A stretch of 64,000 bases of DNA from Phlebotomus papatasi (GCF_024763615.1 NC_077222.1:8122001-8186000), one strand, 5' to 3'. Positions 1 through 12,039 are shown, counted from the stretch's first letter. Made by a program: numbers and translations. Notes: a model not told the origin generated them from the sequence alone.

Positions 1-229
1 GTACAGGAAATGCCCTAAAGACAAAGGAACTGAAGAAAATTGCCAAAAGAAACAAGAAGCAAAATTAGGTTATGGCAATTCTTATTTTTGGTTTTTATCG
101 GTTTCCACATCATATGTTTCTTGAAATTCAGCATTTCTTGAAGACATATTAATGGTATCTAGAGATATTTGCCAAATATTGATAACATTATCATCGAAAA
201 AGGGAAGAAAAATCAAAAATTGTACTCAC

Positions 230-533
230 CTATTTCTGTACGCTCCCTGCTCTCTGCATCCAAAAAAGAAAATGGCTGCCATTTTTACACATTTTCATTA
301 CATGTTTCAAATTATTACACGCTGTGTAATATTTTCCACTTTTTTAGTGACACTATTACACTTAAATAATGGTAAAAATTACATTTTTAAATTACACGCG
401 GAAAAGTTTTACACGAATTTTTTTTTACACAAAATTTACCATTTTAATAGTGGTAAAAATCAAAATTTACAATTTTTTTAGTGGTAATTTGGAAATTACA
501 CGTTATTTTTTTTTACACGATTTTTTACTGTGC
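230..533. repeat. Decayed MITE-like repeat rich in TTACAC words
   Basis: Words TTACAC and GGTAAAAAT recur and the block ends TTTTTTACTGTGCA, resembling the right end of the MITE at 35048-35397. The left end is not recognisable. No exon is visible in 1-230. Confidence 0.35.
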
Positions 534-1432
534 ATTTAAACTTATGTGAGATATGCTTAAAGAGCTAAAAAGATGTGTTTTTACAAATAGCTCAAAAGGA
601 GAGAAACCTGAATGTTGCGAAAAGGACATTCAACTAAATGCTGTACTTTAAAATGGTTTAAAAGCCACAATATTTACTTTAGTTGACACACATTCAACGG
701 CTCCCTTGCAGAGTTTCAACTTTGTACGTTGAAATACTTCAGAAAACTTTGGATACCGGGATAATTAATTTGATAAAAAATTTGCTTTAATTTAAAAGTT
801 TTAATAATTATTTTTATTGCTAATAAAATGCAGTTAGAGATACTTAAAAAATCTTCAAAATCAAACTTTTGAACACTCCGAGGAGAATCTGAGCTGCGTT
901 GGGTTTTTTTTCTGGTTTGCGGTTAATAAAATTCGATTATGAAATTATTATCGCTTATAATTTAGCTTAGAGAAGATCGTGAGTTAAGTGCGATCTATCC
1001 TTGGTCAGCTACAACATACTAAAATTTCACAGAAGTCAACGAAGGCAACACCTGTAACTGTGGTATCACACTAGAGAATTTCACATTAAAATTTTAATGT
1101 GATTAACATTAATTGTTGCTGATATGTGTTCTAATGTGCAATTTTCGTCAAGAGCTTTTAGAAATCGATTCATTTAGTGATAAAAAAGTGGACTTGAGTC
1201 ACAAAAATTGGTTTAAATTGATTAAAATAGCATAAATACGATTGATAATTAATGAGCAAATTAATGAGAATTGAGCAAATTTATGAGCAAAATTTGCTCA
1301 TTAAATTTTCATCAGGTACTACTTTATTGCAGTCATTCGGATAGTGTCTGCGCCACAATTTTCTCACCAATTTATTCGTGATTAAATTGTGATAAAAAGT
1401 AGTGCTAATACTTGCTGTTTATCGCGCACGAG

Positions 1433-1727
1433 ATGGAGAAAGGACAAAAGACCTTGAAAAAGATCGGTGTTGAGGATAAGTAAGAAAAAAGCTAAACAAA
1501 AATGTGTTCGATCTACATTTTATATTCCTTCATAAACTTCTAGGATTTCGTGGTCAAATGAGATGGTGACCGAATTAATTGAGGCTGTGCATCAGGAATC
1601 CGTCATTTGGGACCACAACAGCCGAGAATACAAAAATAGAGGCAGCCGATCTAATGGTTTTCAGGCCGTTTGCGATAAATTGAGTCACCAATCGCCGGAA
1701 CTCACACATAAGTTGGGATTTGGGTGA
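1433..1727 (+). pseudogene. Spliced MADF-domain protein of the Harbinger-like element
   Basis: Exon 1 (1433-1479) runs from ATG to GATAA/GTAAGA; exon 2 starts at 1544 after cataaacttctag. Joined, it reads MEKGQKTLKKIGVEDKISW and on through TELIEAVHQESVIWDHNSRE and FQAVCDKL to a TGA at 1725. LIEAV..ESVIWDHNSREYKN is the start of a MADF (Adf-1/Myb-like) DNA-binding domain. The frame then stops before the second half of the domain, so either a further intron follows or the gene is decayed. This gene is too short and split to show as one reading frame. Confidence 0.5.
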
Positions 1728-1885
1728 TATATTGGCTCCCTCATTTTCGTAGTCTTCTTTTGAAAATAAAACCCTACGATTTGAAGCAGTTCTTTAAATT
1801 CCTTCGAAGTTATGCGGAGAAAATTATTGTTCAAAAAAATCGCGCAGAAAATTTTAACTACACCATATGAAGGTGGCGTTAGGAG

Positions 1886-1990
1886 CTAATCTCTCGCCCA
1901 CAACCTCCTTCTTCTCGCTTAGCGGGTCCTTTTGCACGACATAAAAGTAGTGTACAGGAGAACTTCCTCTTCTTCACTAAAATCGGACAT
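1886..1990 (-). pseudogene. Harbinger-type transposase N-terminal remnant
   Basis: Reading the - strand from the ATG at 1990 gives MSDFSEEEEVLLYTTFMS, then a TAA, and in the same frame ARRRRLWARD before a second stop. An acidic start followed by an RRRR.W box is how Harbinger transposases begin. The premature stops show it is dead, and the catalytic part is absent. Confidence 0.45.
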
Positions 1991-2164
1991 TTTCGCTCAA
2001 ACGACTGAAATGCTTCAAAAACAAAAACACTCATCTAACAACCCGTGTGCTATCGTGACATTGAGCAATTCTAGCAATATGTCCTGACTAAATCAGCGAT
2101 TTCGAGTGGTTCTAGAAGTTTTAATGAGCAACTTTTCACTTTGACTTTAATGTAAAATTTTCTA

Positions 2165-2533
2165 GTGTGATAACTCCGTAATAGTGCCTTCCTCGGAACC
2201 ATCCTCAATAAATTGAATGAGGTTCAAAACTTGATCAGACCTGCATTTCCCCGAACGGTACCCAGCTTGCTTTACGATGAGCTTGTCCTGTACGGCAGAT
2301 GTAATCAAACATTTTGAAGAGATGGCATAAAAGAGAAACCGGGCGATAGCTCCTTGGATCGTTGACATCTTCTCTGAGCTTTGGAATAGCCACCACATGA
2401 TCTTTTTGCCATTCCTTCGGTACTTTGCGATGATACAAGCCATGGTTAAAGAATTTGAGGAACCAGGCAACAGTGACGGGTTCAAAGTTCTTTATATGTT
2501 CAGTGTACTGGCCGTCAATGCCTGCCGCCCTCC
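2165..2533 (-). pseudogene. Non-LTR retrotransposon reverse transcriptase fragment
   Basis: On the - strand the translation passes AGIDGQYTEHIKNF, then KEWQKDHVVAIPKL, NDPRSYRPVSLLCHLFKMF, and after a frameshift near 2290 QAGYRSGKCRSDQVLNLIQF. These are the finger motifs of a jockey/CR1-type LINE reverse transcriptase (SYRPISLL and QAGFR boxes). The fragment abuts the right end of the Harbinger-like element. Confidence 0.75.
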
Positions 2534-2539
2534 TGTTTT

Positions 2540-2690
2540 TTTTTTATTTCATTTTATTTATTTATTTTATTTATTGAGATTAAATCCCTTGAAAGCACAG
2601 AAACGGTTTAAGCAATTGAAGACATAGTTAGCGTCCACCGCCGTCTTAGCGTTGGTGACCAACCTCCAGAGAAAAACGGTAGAAAAGCTC
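2540..2690 (-). pseudogene. LINE 3' end with coding tail and AAAT repeats
   Basis: On the - strand a frame reads LVTNAKTAVDANYVFNCLNR, continues CAFKGFNLNK and stops, followed by AATAAATAAA-type tail toward 2540. A second piece sharing TNAKTAVDA (GCGTCCACCGCCGTCTTAGC on the complementary strand) lies in opposite orientation at 5360-5400. I read both as 3' ends of one LINE family; the family is not named. Confidence 0.45.
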
Positions 2691-2773
2691 TTTCGCAGGT
2701 TGTATAAGCCGTCTGAGACAACCAAATTCAGAAAGTACAAGTTAAACAGAGAATTTAAAGAAAAAAACTAATA

Positions 2774-3000
2774 GGGGAAAGGCTCATAATTTTGGACAGT
2801 TTCTAAATTTGGACACTTTGAGGGTACAATTGGACACTAAAAATAAATTGATAAAAATTATGGATTTTTATTCCAATATTTGATAAACAATGAATTATAT
2901 CTAAATTATTTGTTCATTTAGAAGATTTTAATACTAAAAACGTTATATTTTGAATAAGTTTTAAGTTAAAATTGCTTTACTGAAAATTCAGTGTTAGCAA
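2774..3000 (+). repeat. 5' end of a pogo-like element (TTTGGACA word family)
   Basis: After TA at 2772-2773 comes GGGGAAAGGCTCATAATTTT, then the word TTTGGACA at 2791 and 2808 and a variant at 2829. Downstream bases (ATAAATTGATAAAAATTAT) match the interior of the better preserved pogo-like element at 51034. No right end was found, so it is truncated. The 3' limit is approximate. Confidence 0.5.
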
Positions 3001-4639
3001 TTGCTTACGAGAAATATTTATTTTAGGATTTAGGAATTGACTTGGCTATGAACGAGCTTAGTCGTCTCTGGACTTTAGTCGTAAGTGTGTCTAGGGCATT
3101 ACAAGATTAGTATCTAACCCCTGGCAGGTTCTCTGAATTATCCCATAAAATCTTTGAATTTTATCATTCCCTAAAAAGATTAGTTTATGAAGTTAATAAA
3201 ATTAAAATAAATCTTCCACAAATTTTCTAAATTGTCTTTAGAAGGGATTAAATGCAATTTTTCAAGGCACTAAATCCTGGTAAAGAAATAGCTGAAGAAG
3301 TCAAATATTTATTTGTTGATAGAAGTATTTCAGTGGAATGCATAATATTTCTAAAGCATATTTCGTCGTTCTTATTGGGATGATAGGTCACAATGGTAGA
3401 ACGTGATCGGGATATAGTGTAGCTCTTACCACTTGGGATTACACCAAGATATTATACAAAAAAATAATAACACGTCCTCAACGAAAATATTCATAGTAAT
3501 ATTGACTTGGTTATTTTCATGACGAATGGGGAAGAAAAAGCTCCAGTGGCAGCTTTTTTGTTACCGAGATTTTGTAATATGATTATGCTTATCATCAAAT
3601 CACGTCCTTCTCTCTGTGACGCTTGTCAAAATATTTATGTGAGGTTTGGTGAAGAAGACATGTGAGTTTTTCGGACAGGAATGGTTAGATATATATATTT
3701 TCTGGGATGCAGAGAGAAAGAAAAGTACAATAAAATAAAGCAGGGTAGTCATTGTGAATTGTGAGAATCTGCTGGTATATTCATTATCTGGATTCTGGAT
3801 TCTTATTTCAAGAATACACACTATATACTTGCCAGCATAAAAATATATGCCTATGTACTCTGTTAGTCATTTTACGACTGACATAAAATATGTAAGGGTT
3901 CTATCAGAATATGAGTACGAGTGTTCTTTTTTTGGGGGCGGGGGTGGCAAGTCAAAAACTGCATTTAAAATTCATACTAAAAAAAAAAGAATAACCTTTC
4001 TTCAAAATCCTGCAACGAGCGCAGAGAAATAAATTAACTTTCCAAGTTATAGCGATATCATAAAAAAAAATGCTCATGAAGGCAGAAAGAGGGAATACCG
4101 TGTGATTAAAATCATAAGGAAAGAGTAGTTTTAAATTATGACAAATACGCTCTTGCCAACCTTCTTTCTCATTATCAGTGCAACAAGTTTAAATGTAATG
4201 TTCAAAAGTGGAAAACTTTTTATCTCATTCGCGTCCCATCTTTTCAGTTGTGTCCCTGTGCGCGATGTAAAGCAGAGACTCATGAATAAATTATCATCAG
4301 CACGAATAAGTAATTAAAAATTAGTCCAGTTCACTCTCCGAATATTATGTGAACGCTAGTACAATTCTATATTGTGTGCTGAATTGAATGAAAGAAAATT
4401 CGTAAATTGCTCCAAGTGGTACGTGATATCATATTCTTTACTAAGGGTATATACTAATTTATAATCAATTTGAACTGATTAAAGAATTCAAATCTATGAC
4501 ACACATTTAGCCGAGACACTTATCAAAGAGACAATATAGATTTTTTATGAGTATTAAGTCACCTTCCACGAAACTTATTTGCAAACACATTTAAACAAGG
4601 TGTTTATTTTCTTTTGCTTCCGGAACTTTCCATATTTTC
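3001..4639. other. Intronic or intergenic AT-rich sequence
   Basis: No gene seen. At 3058-3105 there is a fragment of the repeat family with GTCGTCTCT and CTTTAGTCGTAAGTGTGTCT, fuller copies of which lie at 4960-5163 and 14119-14245. Confidence 0.5.
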
Positions 4640-4970
4640 TCAATAAAAAATAAACATTAATAATAAATATAATGGGCTGTGTTTTGTAATAATAAATGAT
4701 AATAATGGTGGCACAACGTTCCATAGAGGAACTAGGCCTTCCCACAAGGGGAGTTCAGGACATCTATTATTATTTTTTCTTATACGAGATGGGGTTATCA
4801 GTCCCATGCCCCGTGGAATCAAATGCAGTGATAAGCTCACTGGATGCAATCCGAACTCCTTTAACGGCAGAAAAATTTCTGGTGACCTAAAGGGGATTCG
4901 AACCCGGGACATTTGCATCATAGAATGAGTGCTCTACCACTTGACACATTGAGTGCCCAAAACCGAGAGA
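4640..4970 (-). mobile_element. tRNA-derived SINE
   Basis: On the - strand, an A box (TGTCAAGTGGTAGAGCAC) near 4950 is followed by a B box (GGGTTCGAATCCC) at about 4895. The tRNA-like head is followed by a body (TTCGGATTGCATCCAGTGAG) and an ATT-rich tail near 4640-4710. A second copy on the + strand at 31884-32465 shares head, body and tail, which defines the family. Confidence 0.8.
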
Positions 4971-5163
4971 CGGTTTAACTTAATTATAAATAAAATAATG
5001 ATTTGAATAAATTCCCATGAGTTTCTCACTAACTAAGCAATTTCTCGACTTAATCCGAGACGAATTAGTCAAAAACTGTTGGAAATATAATCTGATCATT
5101 GTGTTGATTATAATTACGTTAAGTCGTCTCTCGGCTTAAGTCGTAAGTCTGTGCAGCACATTA
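4960..5163. mobile_element. MITE-like inverted repeat, GTCGTCTCTCGG family
   Basis: The left arm GAGAGACGGTTTAACTTAAT pairs with the right arm ending ACGTTAAGTCGTCTCTCGGC near 5142. The right-hand sequence GGCTTAAGTCGTAAGT recurs at 14213-14235 and, mutated, near 3075. It abuts the SINE head. Confidence 0.5.
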
Positions 5164-5806
5164 CCTAATGTTCGATTTTTGGTAAGATTGTCCTGATCAT
5201 TAACATTATTGCCTTTGACTTTATCCACTTACTTTAATTTTAATAATACCTTTTTTTCTTTTAATAATAAAATAATTAAATTATAAGAAAAAACAAACAA
5301 ACAAAAATTGTGGATATCTTATAGATTGCTTTTGTCTTGATTGTATTGCTTTAGAGCCTAGAGGTTGACTACAAATGCTAAGACGGCGGTGGACGCAATA
5401 AGCAAAAAGTTCTTATATGGAATGCTGTACTCCTGAAGTATTTATCGATAAATATATCAATAATGGCTTCAATTCTTAAACCAAAATCAAGAAGATTTCA
5501 AGATTTTGGAATCTTGAAATTCAAGACACAAACCGTGTGGATTTCAAGATTTACAATAGTGGATTACTGGATCCAATATTTAAGATTTCAAGACGTCAAA
5601 TTTCTGGTTTTCTTGAAATAATATCAAAGAGCTTTTGGAGGGGCTTGGAATTATTAAGATACTATCACTTTGAAGAGTTTTTCTAAATAAAACTACTCTA
5701 AATGAGGAATATTTTTGGAAATCAGGCTTAAAAAAAAGGTTACAAGTTTAAAAATACAACATTTGATTTTCTAACTTAGTCAAAATGGTGTATATTAGGT
5801 GAAATT

Positions 5807-7611
5807 CTTAACAATCTCACCTACTATAATCCTAACAAAATTTCATGTCGTCCGATCGACCTCAAATTTGGCCAAAATGTGTTTCGCCACTTCCTGATTC
5901 CGAATATATATGTGGCTAAGTTACGTTCCCGGCCGGCCGGCCGGCCGGCCGGCCGCTCTTTGGAGCTTAATAGCTCCTAAACTAAAAAAGATATCGACTT
6001 GCGGTTTTCGGCAAAGGTTATATATCGGGTGAAAATTGCAACTTGGTGCATAGACCCCCCACCCCCCACCCCTCCTTCCGCCATTTTGAAGACCCCCCTT
6101 TTTTTGTTTTCTCAATAGCTCCGCCCCTATGGCATTCAGCGGACTCAAATTTTAGTATGTTATAACTGGGCCTTAGAGCTTTCCATCAATACCAAACTTA
6201 AGGTCCCCCGACCCCCCTGACCCGAGCTATAAGGGTCCAAAAAAAATTTCTTAAAATGGCCATAACTCCGGTTCTAATTATCAGACTTTAAAAAGTGAGG
6301 GCTTTTTGGAAAGCTTTCGTGAAATGCCACTTCCCCTTCTAACATCGCAAGTTCATAAAACCACCGCTAGGGGCGCTTTTTTTAAAAAGAAAATTTTTAA
6401 ATCTTAAAAGTTAAATAACTCAAAAATTCCATTGTGCATCGGGCTGAAATTTTAGTATGTTGTAGCCGTTGATTATACCTATCAAACAAAAAAAAACCTT
6501 AAGTCGATCTAAAAACCCTGACCCGAGCTATAAGGGGTCAAAGTTCGAACATTGACCGGCCTCTATTTCCGGTTCTAATTAACATAGCGACCTAAATTTT
6601 ACCTTTTTGGTTTCGTCTCGATGAGCATTTTCAGATGGAAGTTCAAAAAGTCACCACAGGTGGCGCTGTGATAGCGTCAAAATTCATCGAAATTCAAAGT
6701 CACTTTTCTCAAAAACGGCATTGTGCAAGTTAATGAAATTTTAGTATGTTGTAGTCCAGTCTAGGACGTTTCCAAAATGGTGCGTATGCGCGCTGTGGTT
6801 TCAATAGAACCGGAGATATGAGGGGTCAAATTTCACAAAATTTAAAAAATCATATCTCCGGTTCTATGTGACCGATTTTGATGAATGAGGGCTTAAACGA
6901 AAGATCTCACCAAATGCTACAACTTTCTAGAATATTTGAACTTCGTGGGACCAACACCAGGGGCGCCACAGTCGAAAAACCAATTTCAATATCACATAAC
7001 CTCAATTATCTCGACTGTCGCTGAACCGATTTTGATGATTACTTCAACATAATTGTAGAGCACATTTGTCTCTACATTTCGTCCATACATCATTTTCCAC
7101 TCAGACTACGCTATCACTCCGATTTTGCCGTTTAAGTGTGAAAAAATTGATTTTTCCCATAATAACGCTTTGAAATCACTCAGATGCCATTTTGACTGCC
7201 TCTACTCCACAAAGACACTTAAACTAGGGTTTTAAATGGAAAGTCCCACAAAATACAACAATTCTTTGAAATAGTTGAAGCTCAACAAATGACTACTTGG
7301 GGCACTCTGGATGAAAAAACGAGTTAAGAAACAAAAAACCTCGCTTATCTTGGCTTCTGAGTAATCGATGAGTTCAAGTTCTACGGCAAAATTATAGAGA
7401 ACATTCTGGTCTACATTTCACCCATATATCACTTTTCTATCAGTTCATCCAAATCCTTGATATTTTGGTTTAAATACAAAATTTGCATAATTTCACGAAT
7501 TTGATTCAAGATAACTGAATGGCGTCTCTCAACTTCAGCTCTAAGTCGAATTTGCATGCACTCCGAGTTAGCTCACGTTAAGAATCTCACCTACATAAGC
7601 CGGTTAGGATT
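5807..7611. repeat. Long degenerate repeat region, roughly 295-bp period, flanked by direct repeats
   Basis: Phrases recur at a near-constant interval: TTTTAGTATGTT near 6151, 6450 and 6738; CCGGTTCTA near 6270, 6572 and 6862; CTGACCCGAGCTATAAGGG twice. The block is bounded on both sides, in the same orientation, by TTAASAATCTCACCTAC (about 5807 and 7579). A pure GGCC run sits at 5931-5955. No reading frame of note is present. I do not recognise the family. Confidence 0.6.
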
Positions 7612-8380
7612 ATCTGTCCCTTTTTAGATGTGCGTATCGAGGTAAAACAACGTGAGGGTACCTGCGAAAGAATTATGCCTATCGTATAAACATTTTCAGG
7701 CTTTTCATGGGTCAAACATTTTCCTTTTTGCTTTCTGTATTGATGATTATGACCTCTCATTCGCACTTAAAATGGTGTAATATTAATTTTTCCAATTTTA
7801 CTGCTCGAACTCTAAAGAGACAAAAATTCCTGACAAGCCTGAACCGATTCCAATCGGTTAAGAACCAATAATGAAAAGGTTCATAACCGAAAACTAATTT
7901 TTACCGGAAATTCAATTACTTTACTCCTAAGTTTTTTTGGATGATTTTTTGTTTAATTTATAAATTGGTTCAAATCGGTTGTGAACCGGTAAGCTTAGTA
8001 GAAATTGACTAGCTGGAAAAAGTTCGCGAAATCCTTGAACTCAAGAAGACTACTCTTTTGAGTACTTCACAAAACCTGGACCCTTTGCCATTCATTTTTG
8101 TAACGTAAATTAACCAAAAATATGAAGGAAAATAAAGATGTTTTTCAGAAGTGGCGTTTTGTTAAGCGTGCAAAATCTTACAATCTTGGTTTTTATCTAA
8201 CAAGGGAAGTACTCGAGTCATCAAATTCATATAAATCTGGGGCTTTGCTCAACTACGCAGAAAGGCATCAAATTAAACGTGGTATATTCAAAAAGTGCGA
8301 AATTGGTTATTTTTTTTTTAAATTCCCCAAATTTGAAAATATGCAGCACATAATAAAGAAAATTCGAATGAGACTGCATG
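7612..8380. other. Non-coding sequence, no feature seen
   Basis: AT-rich sequence with short dispersed repeats (for example GAACCGATTCCAATCGGTTA near 7842, also seen inverted near 37805). No gene or bounded element can be supported. Confidence 0.4.
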
Positions 8381-8690
8381 CAGCGGTGGCTCAGCGGTAC
8401 AGCGCAGGACATTCAACGGGAGTGCCGCGGGTTCGATCCCTGGCTGGCTCCGTCTTTGTTTTTCATTTTAATATCTTTTTGAGTCTTTGGTGAGAATCCA
8501 ATGAGAAAAGTGTCCGCTGAGAAAAGTCCAAAAAGCACTAAAAGTGTAACAAAATCCTTTGTGTCAAGTTCTTTCCCAATCATTTCCATACCTGAGGAAG
8601 GGGGAAAACCCCTCCGAAACGTCGGTTTTTGAGAAAGTAAAGGAGAAGAAACCAAAGGTCATATCCGTGTTTCATTTATTCTTCTGAATC
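8381..8690 (+). mobile_element. tRNA-derived SINE with a hammerhead-like hairpin in its body
   Basis: The head carries an A box (GTGGCTCAGCGGTACAG) and a B box (GGGTTCGATCCC) 35 bp apart. The T-arm pairs poorly, so this is a SINE head rather than a working tRNA gene. The body contains CTGAGGAAGGGGG, a hairpin, then CCGAAACGTCGG at 8592-8624. The 3' limit is approximate. Confidence 0.55.
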
Positions 8691-11213
8691 AAATAGATTA
8701 ATTCCCTTTAATCGTCCATTTCTAAGTCAAAATTTTCTAAAAATGTTCGACTGATAAGGAATTAGAGAAGTTAAGCCTTATGGCTAAGCCTTAGGTCTGA
8801 AGTCCGTTCAGCTGAGGTGGTAACTTTGAGGGGTGCTATAACGGCGGCTCATTTCATGTTCCAATATCGCTATAATTACGCTAGATGGGGTTGTGAGTGC
8901 TCGACAAGTTATTCCGAAGCCACAATCGAATCGGCTCTTCAGTCGATCATCTCCAGTGAAGCAAGGAAGACGCCGGTTTCGTGGCTCTCTTGGAATGGAG
9001 CTATGGGTGCTCACTTCCGGAGCCCCCATAGCTCCACCTCACACCTCTCTTTCCGTTTTTTCTTACTCTTAGTATTAATCTTATATGTGACACAACGGTC
9101 AAAGTTGTCCCTTACACATAATTAGCTGAGATTCTTTATTCTAACATCCAAGACACAAACCTATTCCACTGTTTATTACTACAATTTTGCTATATTCCTT
9201 ATATTCCTTCCTATATGTTTTGAATGAGCACTGGGACAAAAATGCTTCATATTCCAAAAGAAAACCGTGAGGGTATTACAATGTTATACTACCCCTATCA
9301 CTACGGTGTATACTAATATTTTTATTTGAAAATTTATGCCAAAATATGGTCACCAGCGTCGCCAGTGTATGGTATACTCCAGTTCTGGCATTGCCATTCT
9401 GTTTTTCAAATTTTGGCAAGTCTTCAATTTTATTGTAATTCTGCCAAATATGCCTGCAACAGAAAAAGTTCACTTGATTAATTTTCTCAGATTCTATAGG
9501 ATTTACTGTATACATACCATAAACACTGTGGATGTATAGTCTGAGTCTGGCAAGGCTGAAAAGACAATATAAGTTATCATTTTATCTCGAGTTACAATTC
9601 TTCCTCATTTGACCGCTGTACTTGACAGATTTATAAGTAGAGCAAAAAAAAATAGAAGAACAGAACAGGCAAAACAGAAACATTTTTAGACACTGCCAAT
9701 GGTATATTATGCGTTAGTTATATGGAGAGAAATAGGGAAATTTCAAGAGGGTGAAGTCAGATTGAGAGGCGGGATCTGCTATATATGGCAGCTCCATGTA
9801 TATATAGCATAGGATAAGAAATTGGCGCGAAGACTGAACATGGGGAAACATTTGAGTTCACATTCTCAGAAAATTATGCTGACGATGTGAAACTGCCTTT
9901 TCTCACTTATTCATTTGGGAGTTAAAGTACGAGGAAAAGGGATGAGAATTGGAATAAAATGAGGCATGAAGGAAAATTGTAAGGAAAAGGGAACAAGATA
10001 AATAACAGAACAATATCAGTGATTCAAGAATACTTTTATGCTATACTGTCTGTGAAATTTTGATTGAAAGTATTATCTGCCAAATAATAAAAGATTTTCT
10101 CTAAAGTGGAAGAGTTCCCAAGAAATTAGTTTATTGATGTCATGGTCGACACGTTTAACGTGTTATTGAAGAGGGATACAGAAAATGCAATTTGGTTTTA
10201 CTAAAGATGGTGAGAATAGAGGAAGTTAGAAAAATATTGGATTTACCTAAAGTTTAGAGGCGTGACAGAGTGGCGTCCATATTAGCCCAATTTGGAAAGT
10301 TTTAAAGAGGAGTTTCCACAAAAGTTTTCCACGTTTCACATTATATGTACATATATATTTCATATATTGCATCGCAGTTCTGTGCTCTTCGATGTAGACA
10401 ATGTGTTTGTAAACAGCACACTTGAGGAATTACAAGTTTAAGTTGAATATTCGCGCAGTGGCAAAAGACGAAAGTGTACAACTTGGTATTAAACTTTGAA
10501 ATGCACTCTTCAAGAGATTTATCGAATTTCGTCAGATGTTTAAAATTTTCCAAACTTTTTCACAAATATTTTATATGATCAAACACATTTTTAATTAATA
10601 TGAATAATCCTTGTTCTGTAAAGATTAAAATTCATTGACTGTGAAAACTAGAGAAAGTTAAGTCAAGACACATTCGGTGCATTCATAGAGTTTGATTCAC
10701 TAAAAGTGTCTCGACTAAAATGGCCTCTACACACTAGAAATGTTCATATTTGACAGTTTTTCATAGGCAATCGTAGGCAATTTGCATCAATATAAGCATA
10801 AAATTATTTAGTGTTTAGGGGCCAAAATGTAAAAAGCTTTCTATTTGCACAAAATGTCGTTGATTTTCGAAAAATTCGAACAGAATTTCGAATTGTCACA
10901 CTGAAAACTTGGGCAAAGTTATAAAAATTGTTGAGACATTAGAAAAACTACACTAAGAAGCAGTTAAATGAGTTGCTCGGTGATTCAGAAAGGATTTAAT
11001 AATGAGACAGGAATGTTATGAGCCTCATTACCTTGATTTTCCGTCCAATAAATTGAACATTAACACGTGTTAATGCTCGAGACACTTCAAAATTCGAAAA
11101 GAAAATAATTCAGTTTTTTTTGGCCTACGAAATCGATCTTCGAATGTAATTTCTTTTGGGAAAACTCCGGCTGTTAGTGATCGGATACGTGATAGCCCTT
11201 GATAAATTGTTAA
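8691..11213. other. Non-coding sequence with an unexplained less AT-rich patch
   Basis: 8780-9035 is less AT-rich than its surroundings and has an open frame (MVTLRGAITAAHFMFQYRYN...) that I do not recognise. GTCTGAAGTCCGTTCAG near 8797 is repeated near 63308 as GTCTGAAGCCCGTTTAA, so a repeat is likely. The rest shows nothing. Confidence 0.35.
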
Positions 11214-11226
11214 CAGTTATCAAAAG

Positions 11227-11707
11227 TTGTATAAAGGGAGAGCCGACGGTGGTGTAACTGAGCTAGGTTTTTCAGGACAATCTGTCCTTCCGGGGAGCGT
11301 CGGAATTTGTTAATCAAATCCTATGAATCAAACACACAATTTCACCAGAGCTTTCGACACTTGTCGTGTCTTCCTCAGTGGTTCTTTTTTGGTCTTTTAT
11401 TTAGGATTTTTGTCATTAGTTACTCTACTTTCTTACAGAATACTTACAGAATTACTTAAAGCGAACCAGTCCGTTCGCTGTGTAAAAAAGAACGAAGAAA
11501 ATTAGCTCGTAACCAAATTCAAAATTGATGCATAAGAAAGTAGAGGAATTAGTGACAAAAATCTTAAAGAAAAGACCAACCACGAACCACTGAAGAAGGC
11601 ACGATAAGTGTCGAAAGCTCTGGTGAAATTGTGTGTTTGATTCATAGGATTTTATCAACAAATTCCGACGCTCACCAGAAAGACAGATTGTCCTGAAAAA
11701 CCTAGCT
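11227..11707. mobile_element. Fold-back retroposon-like insertion with 13-bp flanking direct repeats
   Basis: CAGTTATCAAAAG lies at 11214-11226 and again at 11708-11720. Between them the two halves are inverted copies: TAACTGAGCTAGG opens the left arm at about 11255 and CCTAGCTCAGTTA closes the right at 11701. Pairing continues through CACACAATTTCACCAGAGCT and its partner to near the centre at about 11475. Each arm holds the CTGARGA-stem-GAAA motif (11352-11378 on -, 11590-11616 on +). Confidence 0.65.
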
Positions 11708-12039
11708 CAGTTATCAAAAGCTTCCAATTTTTTGATTTGTTATACAGCTTTGCGTATAATCTTTCATAAAGAACCCCAAATCAAAGTCCAAGCTAATATT
11801 TAACTGTTATGGTTTGTGTCTCGGCTAAAAGCCATTACATTTTTTTGTTTAATTTTTTTTTATTTGATACTTCTCGGGTTTTGTGTTAATTTTTCATTTA
11901 ATTTTCATTAAGATATTGCACTCAAAAAATTGTTTATTAATGCAAGAAGGCAGATTATTTAAATTAATTAAAAACATGAATTTCACTGCTAGAAATCAAA
12001 GAGAGGGGAATTATGTAATCGTTTTTTTTTTGTGTCTTG

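Larger units (their letters stand above)
1066..2170. mobile_element. PIF/Harbinger-like DNA element with two divergent gene remnants
   Basis: The inverted ends are TCACACTAGAGAATTTCACA on the left and the reverse complement of a matching end on the right (TCACACTAGAAAATTTTACA), each flanked by TA. Inside are a spliced MADF-domain gene on the + strand (1433-1727) and a transposase N-terminus remnant on the - strand (1886-1990). PIF/Harbinger elements typically carry a Myb/MADF-like DNA-binding protein gene plus a transposase gene, which is why I assign this superfamily. The TA flank is shorter than the usual 3-bp TWA duplication, so boundaries may be off by a base. Confidence 0.6.

Noticed and set aside
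8381..8452. Intact tRNA gene
   Set aside because: A and B boxes are good, but the acceptor ends do not pair and the T-stem has a mismatch and a G-U; a SINE head fits better.
8817..9125. 102-codon frame as a host gene
   Set aside because: No recognisable domain, no splice context, and a nearby phrase recurs near 63308, so it is probably part of a repeat.
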